Origin: Nocardia salmonicida NBRC 13393 | Lineage (GTDB): Bacteria; Actinomycetota; Actinomycetes; Mycobacteriales; Mycobacteriaceae | Direction: 5' to 3' | NCBI RefSeq assembly: GCF_001613085.1 | Contig: NZ_BDBR01000049.1 | Span: 1-64,000, forward strand | DNA: 64,000 bases | Shown: positions 59,628-64,000 of the stretch, piece by piece | Numbering within the stretch: position 1 is the first letter of the stretch | Layout of the letters: the number at the start of each line of letters is the position of its first letter | Notes under the pieces: generated by a model | What the model was told of the DNA's origin: nothing | Database searches by the model: none | What the model saw: the letters and a program-made list of their open reading frames with translations, nothing else | Position numbers and translations under genes: made by a program

Positions 59628-60155
59628 ATGAACACACAGGGTCCGATCGGGATCACGCCGTTTCAGGCGCGCGGTCGACTACGGGGATTCGTGGTTTCGG
59701 GGCGGTGGCCGGATACCACCAAGGAATGGGCGCAGGTACTGGTGCTGGCCGTGCGGGTCGCGTCGATGCCCGGCCTGCTGGTGACCACCACGGTATTCGG
59801 AGTCCGCGAGGAGCTACCCGACGATCCGGAACCCGGCACGGTGGGGCTGGTGATGGCGGAGGGCCCGGTGCTCGGCGACGAGGCGATCGAACCCGGCCGG
59901 TTCGCCGCGCACGTGCCGCCCGCGTTGCTGATGCTGCATCCGCCCTCGGAGACCCGTCCGTCGCTGCCCGAATGCGCGGGCGCGGCCTCGGGCTGCGTGC
60001 TGCTGCCCGGCGTGCCGCATCTCGGTTTGGAGCATCGCGCGGCGTGGGCGGAGGCCGAACTCGACGGCACGATCACCTCACTGGTGAGCCGGGTCGGCAT
60101 GGATCTGATCAGCGATCCCGACACCGCCGTGCTCGCAATGCTGCTGGCATCCTGA
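59628..60155 (+). CDS. Protein of unknown function
   Basis: This 175-residue protein starts at ATG 59628. It has MNTQGPIGITPFQARGRLRG and Val/Leu/Pro/Gly-rich segments with moderate hydrophobicity, but no clear transmembrane helix. Two Cys lie in PECAGAASGCVLLPG. It stands alone between the sodA terminator and the Mn riboswitch. I cannot place the family. Confidence 0.65.
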   Translation: MNTQGPIGITPFQARGRLRGFVVSGRWPDTTKEWAQVLVLAVRVASMPGLLVTTTVFGVREELPDDPEPGTVGLVMAEGPVLGDEAIEPGRFAAHVPPALLMLHPPSETRPSLPECAGAASGCVLLPGVPHLGLEHRAAWAEAELDGTITSLVSRVGMDLISDPDTAVLAMLLAS

Positions 60156-60284
60156 GTCTTTCGGCCGTGACGGTCGGGCGAATGCCTGGCAACGGGTCTG
60201 CGTTGTACTGAAATCAGGGAAACCGAACTATCGCCGCCGCACACCCAAACTTATTGTGCCCATTGAGATTTGGATTACCAGCGC

Positions 60285-60314
60285 TTGGCATACCGGGAGC
60301 AATCGGGCTAGAGT
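60285..60314 (+). promoter_or_regulatory. Predicted promoter of the Mn riboswitch transcript
   Basis: TTGGCA (60285-60290) and TAGAGT (60309-60314) are 18 bases apart. The start would be near 60320, just before the riboswitch. Confidence 0.55.
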
Positions 60315-60323
60315 GATGAACAG

Positions 60324-60427
60324 CGAAGGGGAGTAGCCCGCAATCGCCCAGTCGACATACTGATCGCCGCCGAATTCGGCGCGGTCCGGCTGCGTGAACC
60401 GGTGACCACCGGTGGGCGAGACCTTCG
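60324..60427 (+). ncRNA. yybP-ykoY manganese riboswitch
   Basis: P1 is CGAAGG (60324-60329) paired with CCTTCG (60422-60427). Inside are the conserved GGGGAGTAGC just after P1 and GGGCGAGACC before its 3' strand, the two loops that hold Mn2+ in this class. An internal stem ACCGGT/ACCGGT lies before the second loop. It precedes a GDT1-family Mn exporter, the classical target. Confidence 0.85.
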
Positions 60428-60451
60428 GCCACGAACCGATCCGTCGACCGG

Positions 60452-60484
60452 TGTGGCTGAAGGCGCACCCGTCTTTCAGCCACA
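60452..60484 (+). promoter_or_regulatory. Expression-platform hairpin
   Basis: TGTGGCTGAA (60452-60461) pairs with TTCAGCCACA (60475-60484). It lies between aptamer and the GGGAG ribosome site (60502-60506), so it can link Mn binding to translation or termination of the exporter message. Confidence 0.6.
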
Positions 60485-60514
60485 GGCCGGAGTATTTTCC
60501 TGGGAGCTGACTTC

Positions 60515-61216
60515 ATGATCGCCACGATCCTGCTGAGCTTCGGCGTGCTCTTCCTCGCCGAACTCGGCGACAAATCGCAACTCATGGCGCTCACCTTCTC
60601 GCTGCGCTACCGCTGGTGGGTGGTGCTGGCGGGCATCAGCGTCGCCAGCGTGGCCGTGAACCTCATCGCCGCGGGCGTCGGCCATTTCCTCGGCACCGCG
60701 CTCCCCGCTGACGCCATCGCCGTCATCACCGCGCTCACCTTGCTCGCGGTCGGCCTCTGGACGCTGCGCGATGCGCTCACCGGCGACGACGACTCCGACG
60801 AAGCCCCCGCGCCGTCGAGCACCCGCAATGCCTTTCTCGTGGTGATCTCCGCCTTCACCCTCGCCGAACTCGGCGACCGCACCATGTTCGCCGCCGCCGC
60901 CCTCGCCTCCAACAACAACTGGCTGGCCGTCTGGATCGGCTCGGTCGCAGGCATGGTCGCCGCGGGCGCGCTGGCGATCCTGGTCGGCAAGATCGCGGGC
61001 AAGCACCTGCCCGAGCGCGGCATCGCCATCGCATCGGGCCTGCTGTTCCTGTTCTTCGCCGCGAAGACCGCGCTCGACGCGTTCGTGCCCGGTCTCGGCG
61101 GTTGGGCGTCGGCCGGGCTGGCACTGCTCGCCCCCGCACTGGCCGGTCTCGGCGTCGGGGTATGGCGCGCCGCGCGGCGGACGGCGTCCGACCCGACGCA
61201 GATGGCGGCGCGCTGA
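60515..61216 (+). CDS. TMEM165/GDT1-family manganese exporter
   Basis: This 233-residue membrane protein has the two signature ELGD[KR] motifs, FLAELGDKSQLMAL (helix 1) and FTLAELGDRTMFAA (helix 4), in two inverted halves separated by an acidic loop (DDDSDEAPAPS). The family moves Mn2+ or Ca2+ out of the cytoplasm. The ATG at 60515 follows GGGAG. The upstream yybP-ykoY aptamer supports Mn export as the job. Confidence 0.92.
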   Translation: MIATILLSFGVLFLAELGDKSQLMALTFSLRYRWWVVLAGISVASVAVNLIAAGVGHFLGTALPADAIAVITALTLLAVGLWTLRDALTGDDDSDEAPAPSSTRNAFLVVISAFTLAELGDRTMFAAAALASNNNWLAVWIGSVAGMVAAGALAILVGKIAGKHLPERGIAIASGLLFLFFAAKTALDAFVPGLGGWASAGLALLAPALAGLGVGVWRAARRTASDPTQMAAR

Positions 61217-61217
61217 C

Positions 61218-61859
61218 TCAGTGGGCGAAGGCGTTGCCGTAGAGCGTGCCGGAGCGTTCGGCCAACGCGATCAGCTGGTCTTTGATGCCGCGCAGGCTTT
61301 CCGGGTCGTCGGCGGCGATCCGGCCGGTGACCATCGCGCCGATGGCGGCGGCCAGGGTCGCGCAGGCGAACTGCTGGTCTTCGGATTCGGCGCCGAGCAT
61401 GGTGGCCACCACCTCGACGAAACGATGCTGCAAGTCCATCCGCGCCTCGATGGCCGACGGGCCGACCGCGTAGACCTCCACCAGGAACAGACGGGCCGAG
61501 GCCGGGTCGTCGATCATGTGGTCGAAGTAGGTGGTGAGGATGCGGTCCATCCTGGTGAGCGCGTCGGTGTCGACGCAGTCGGCGATCACCGCCTGGAGCT
61601 TCGCGGCCAGGGAGTTCGACACCCGATCGAAGGCCGCGTTGAAGCAGTCCTCTTTCGAGCGGAACAGCTCGTAGAACGTTTCCCGTGAAACCCCGGCCCG
61701 CTTGAGTACGGCCGCGACCGGCGTGCCCACATAGCCGCCCACGGTCATCGCCTCGCCCATCGCCACGAGAATGCGCTCACGCTGAGAGGCGACGACTTCT
61801 TCGCGCGAGAGGTGGTGGCGTCCACGCGGAAGTTGTTGCCGCAGTGTCGAATCGTTCAT
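61218..61859 (-). CDS. TetR-family transcriptional regulator
   Basis: This ~213-residue repressor has an N-terminal helix-turn-helix (residues ~20-75) with SQRERILVAMGEAMTVGGY and VLKRAGVSRETFYELFRSKED. The ligand-binding part is helical (LFLVEVYAVGPSAIEAR). The ATG at 61859 overlaps the SDR stop, so the two form an operon. It probably responds to a lipid or a xenobiotic. Confidence 0.9.
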   Translation of the reverse strand: MNDSTLRQQLPRGRHHLSREEVVASQRERILVAMGEAMTVGGYVGTPVAAVLKRAGVSRETFYELFRSKEDCFNAAFDRVSNSLAAKLQAVIADCVDTDALTRMDRILTTYFDHMIDDPASARLFLVEVYAVGPSAIEARMDLQHRFVEVVATMLGAESEDQQFACATLAAAIGAMVTGRIAADDPESLRGIKDQLIALAERSGTLYGNAFAH

Positions 61860-62734
61860 GATTGCCGTTCCATTCTGCGGGGTCGGGCTGGCTGTTCGGT
61901 GGTGAAGGGGACCTCTTCGGTGCGGGCGATGTCGATGGCGCGGGCCAGGCGATCGCCTTGCACCCGCTGCACGACCAGTTGGGCCAGCAGCCGAAACGGC
62001 CGGACCAACGCTACCCACCAGGGCGAGACAACGGTCTTCCTTCGTCGCGCGATGGCTCGTTCCATCGCTTCCACCGCGGGGCCGACCGGCGAGCTGCCGG
62101 TCAGGCTGGTCTCCCCCAGCACGGTGTGCGCGGCGACTGTCCCGAATCCGCGCACCGTCATATCGGTGTCGATCCCGGCGAAATAGCTCACCCCCACCTT
62201 CGCCCCGGTGGACCGCAATTCCGCGCGCAGCGTGGCGCCGAGCGAGGCCACCGCCGCTGCCGAGGCGCTGTAGGCCCCGCCGAGCGGCAACTGCACGGCG
62301 GTGGAGATCGACGACATCAACAGCACATACCCGCCCGGATGCGAAAGATGCGCCCCCGCCGCCGACACCGTGTAGGCGACCCCGAGCACATTCACCGCGA
62401 GGGTCTCCTCGAGCACCGACGGATCCCCGCCGATCATCGCCATCTGCTTGGCGACCCCCGCGTTGGCCACCAGCACATCGAGCCCGCCGAGTTCGGCGAC
62501 CAACGCCTCGACCACCCGCTCGACCTGCCCCCGATCGGCCACATCGCAATACCGCCACGGCACACCACCGCATTCGGCGGCCACTTCGGCCAGCAGTTCC
62601 GGTTCGAGCCCGAGCAGAGCCACATGGGCGCCGTGAGCGGCCAATCTTCGAGCCAGCGCGGCGCCGATCCCGCGTGCGGCTCCGGTGATCAGGACCTTGC
62701 GTCCGGCCACGGAAGGACCGGCGAACGATCTCAT
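61856..62734 (-). CDS. SDR-family protein with a substituted catalytic lysine
   Basis: This 292-residue short-chain dehydrogenase has the NAD(P) loop TGAARGIGAALA, NAG at LVANAGVAKQM, and a Ser in LLMSSISTA. The active Tyr motif YxxxK appears as AYSASAAAV: Tyr is followed four places later by Ala, so the catalytic Lys is missing. The long C-terminus (VALVRPFRLLAQLVVQRVQ) may bind membranes. It overlaps the TetR gene by four bases. Confidence 0.88.
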   Translation of the reverse strand: MRSFAGPSVAGRKVLITGAARGIGAALARRLAAHGAHVALLGLEPELLAEVAAECGGVPWRYCDVADRGQVERVVEALVAELGGLDVLVANAGVAKQMAMIGGDPSVLEETLAVNVLGVAYTVSAAGAHLSHPGGYVLLMSSISTAVQLPLGGAYSASAAAVASLGATLRAELRSTGAKVGVSYFAGIDTDMTVRGFGTVAAHTVLGETSLTGSSPVGPAVEAMERAIARRRKTVVSPWWVALVRPFRLLAQLVVQRVQGDRLARAIDIARTEEVPFTTEQPARPRRMERQS

Positions 62735-62832
62735 GACGGCACGCTACCACTGGTAAACACCGGTGTTCACGACGATTTCCCCACCGCCCGATATGGGTGT
62801 TCCAGACCACACCCGTCACGCGCTAAGGTGCC

Positions 62833-62947
62833 CTTATTGGCAACCGGCACAATAAGCCGTAGGCCATAGAGTTCCAGGCGCACCCCTCCTCGTAGGGGGT
62901 GCGACGAAGGAGCGCGTTCTCGGCGCGCGGAGTCAAGCGCCGAGAAC
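62833..62947 (+). promoter_or_regulatory. Structured leader with three inverted repeats
   Basis: Three arms lie before the 62987 gene: CTTATTG (62833) with CAATAAG (62850), CGCACCCC (62879) with GGGGTGCG (62896), and an 11-bp perfect stem GTTCTCGGCGC (62916-62926) with GCGCCGAGAAC (62937-62947). The first may be an operator or hairpin; the other two look like RNA hairpins. No U tract follows. I cannot match this to a known riboswitch. Confidence 0.5.
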
Positions 62948-62986
62948 AGCGGCACCAGCCGCAAATAAACACAGAGAGGACCATCA

Positions 62987-63754
62987 GTGGAGATTTCGGG
63001 TTCCGCCGCCATTGTCACCGGAGGCGCGTCCGGCCTCGGTGCCGCCACCGCCAAGCGTCTCGCCGACGCGGGCGCCACCGTCTTCGGCCTGGATGTCCCC
63101 CAGTCCATCGAGCGCGCGGGCGACAACGTCCCCGCGGGCGTCACCCTGATCGCGGCCGACGTGACCAGCGGTGACGAGGTCGCCGCCGCGATCGCCCAGA
63201 TCACCGAGGGCCCGGCGCCGCTGCGCATCGTGGTCAACTGCGCCGGCGTCGGCTGGGCGGGTCGCATCCTGTCCAAGAACGGCCCGCACGACCTGGAGCT
63301 GTTCCGCACCGTCATCACCGTGAACCTGCTCGGCACGTTCAATGTAATGCGCCTGGCCGCCGACGCCATCGCCAAGACCGAACCGGTCGACGAGTACGGC
63401 CAGCGCGGCGTGGTCATCAACACCGCCTCGGTCGCGGCCTTCGAAGGCCAGGTCGGCCAGATCGCGTACTCCGCCTCCAAGGGCGGCGTCCACGGCATGA
63501 CCGTCCCCGCCGCTCGCGACCTCGCCCAGTTCGGCATCCGGGTCAACACCATCGCCCCCGGCATCATCGACACCCCGATGCTCGCCGGCGTCACCCCCGA
63601 GTACCGCGCGGGCCTCGAAGCCGGCGTCCCGTTCCCCTCGCGCCTGGGCCGCCCGGACGAGTACGCCCAGCTCGTCGAGTACATCGCGAGCCACGACTAC
63701 CTCAACGGCGAGACCATCCGCATGGATGGCGCGCTGCGCATGGCACCGCGCTAG
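62987..63754 (+). CDS. SDR-family 3-hydroxyacyl-CoA dehydrogenase (type II-like)
   Basis: This 255-residue enzyme has TGGASGLGAATAKRL (cofactor loop), NCAGVGWAG, SVAAFEGQVG and the full YSASKGGVHGM (YxxxK). PGIIDTPML follows. It resembles HSD17B10-type 3-hydroxyacyl-CoA dehydrogenase of fatty acid oxidation. GTG start after GAGAGGA. The long structured leader upstream suggests regulation at the RNA level. Closed by a terminator at 63770. Confidence 0.87.
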   Translation: MEISGSAAIVTGGASGLGAATAKRLADAGATVFGLDVPQSIERAGDNVPAGVTLIAADVTSGDEVAAAIAQITEGPAPLRIVVNCAGVGWAGRILSKNGPHDLELFRTVITVNLLGTFNVMRLAADAIAKTEPVDEYGQRGVVINTASVAAFEGQVGQIAYSASKGGVHGMTVPAARDLAQFGIRVNTIAPGIIDTPMLAGVTPEYRAGLEAGVPFPSRLGRPDEYAQLVEYIASHDYLNGETIRMDGALRMAPR

Positions 63755-63769
63755 AAATCTGCTGTTCGG

Positions 63770-63799
63770 CGGCGCCTGGCCTGTACTGGCCAGGCGCCG
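63770..63799. terminator. Rho-independent terminator
   Basis: A 12-bp perfect stem CGGCGCCTGGCC / GGCCAGGCGCCG with a 6-base loop is followed by TTCGTTTTT. It separates the SDR gene from the convergent partial gene. Confidence 0.9.
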
Positions 63800-63826
63800 T
63801 TCGTTTTTCGGGTGAGTGTGCCCCGG

Positions 63827-64000
63827 TCAATTGTCGGCGCGGTCGTCGAGTTCGCGCTGGAGGTCGGTGTTGATCCGCTGTGCCTCGGCGAGCTGATCCT
63901 CGAGGATCACGATCCGGCACGACGACTCGAGCGCGTTGCCCGCATCGACGAGTTCGCGCACGCGCGCGGCGATGCGCAGTTGGTAGCGCGAGTAGCGGCG
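63827..64000 (-). CDS. C-terminal fragment of a probable MerR-type regulator, cut off by window edge
   Basis: The last 57 residues are visible: RRYSRYQLRIAARVRELVDA followed by a Leu/Glu heptad region (VILEDQLAEAQRINTDLQRE) and DDRADN. The RRYSRYQL start resembles the end of a MerR winged helix leading into its dimer coil. The N-terminus and start are outside the window, so the family call is uncertain. Confidence 0.55.
   Translation of the reverse strand, partial: RRYSRYQLRIAARVRELVDAGNALESSCRIVILEDQLAEAQRINTDLQRELDDRADN

Noticed and set aside
62767..63684. Minus-strand frame over the SDR gene and its leader
   Set aside because: The plus strand contains the complete SDR motifs; the minus frame shows no family motif.

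Overview
The window is about 64 kb of very GC-rich actinobacterial DNA. It is most likely from Nocardia or a close mycolic-acid-containing relative. Four things point there: a PE/PPE/EspG trio, DUF3558- and DUF7373-type envelope proteins, IdeR- and CsoR-type operators, and a gene order that, from memory, follows Mycobacterium tuberculosis Rv3811 to Rv3846 with insertions. Recognisable anchors are the LGFP amidase (Rv3811-like), the HAD phosphatase (Rv3813c), a PlsC acyltransferase (Rv3814c-3816c), the MBL-Rieske protein (Rv3818), serS (Rv3834c), a septum-formation protein and zincin (Rv3835-3836), phosphoglycerate-mutase-like and pheA genes (Rv3837c-3838c), a DUF2470 gene (Rv3839), an LCP protein (Rv3840), bfrB (Rv3841), glpQ1 (Rv3842c), DUF4328 (Rv3843c) and sodA (Rv3846). 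No database search was possible.

Layout, 1-20 kb: the cut-off amidase gene converges with a HAD phosphatase gene on one terminator. Next is a tightly overlapping oligopeptide ABC operon with two tandem binding proteins (2.9-10.7 kb). A FadR-type regulator and a fatty acid hydroxylase follow, under a promoter with a near-consensus FadR operator. Two copper-responsive units come next, an MFS exporter and a His-rich protein plus CopA, each behind the same 22-bp CsoR-type promoter/operator. A decayed secreted-protein gene, a GGCT-fold protein, a lipase maturation factor and tRNA-Gly(GCC) close this part.

Layout, 20-41 kb: tandem secreted small proteins, an NmrA/AraC divergent pair, OsmC, PlsC, a lipoprotein, the MBL-Rieske protein and a BBE-type flavoprotein lead to a leftward cluster of three receptor kinases and one DUF7373 lipoprotein (29.3-36.3 kb). 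The third kinase has lost every catalytic motif. Two transporters and a frameshifted GGDEF-EAL gene follow.

Layout, 41-64 kb: this is the most conserved part. It runs from serS through ALDH, the Rv3835/3836 pair, the orphan PE-PPE-EspG operon, pheA, an iron-box-controlled DUF2470 gene, LCP, a ferritin pair (one lacking part of its ferroxidase centre), a 38-residue small ORF, DUF5926, glpQ-type GDPD, DUF4328, rhodanese and sodA. It continues with a yybP-ykoY Mn riboswitch before a GDT1-type Mn exporter, a TetR-SDR operon, an SDR with a structured leader, and a cut-off regulator gene.

Together the region mixes envelope maintenance (amidase, LCP, PlsC, kinases, lipoproteins) with metal and redox homeostasis (Cu, Fe and Mn modules). 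No phage, insertion sequence, CRISPR array or integrase was seen.
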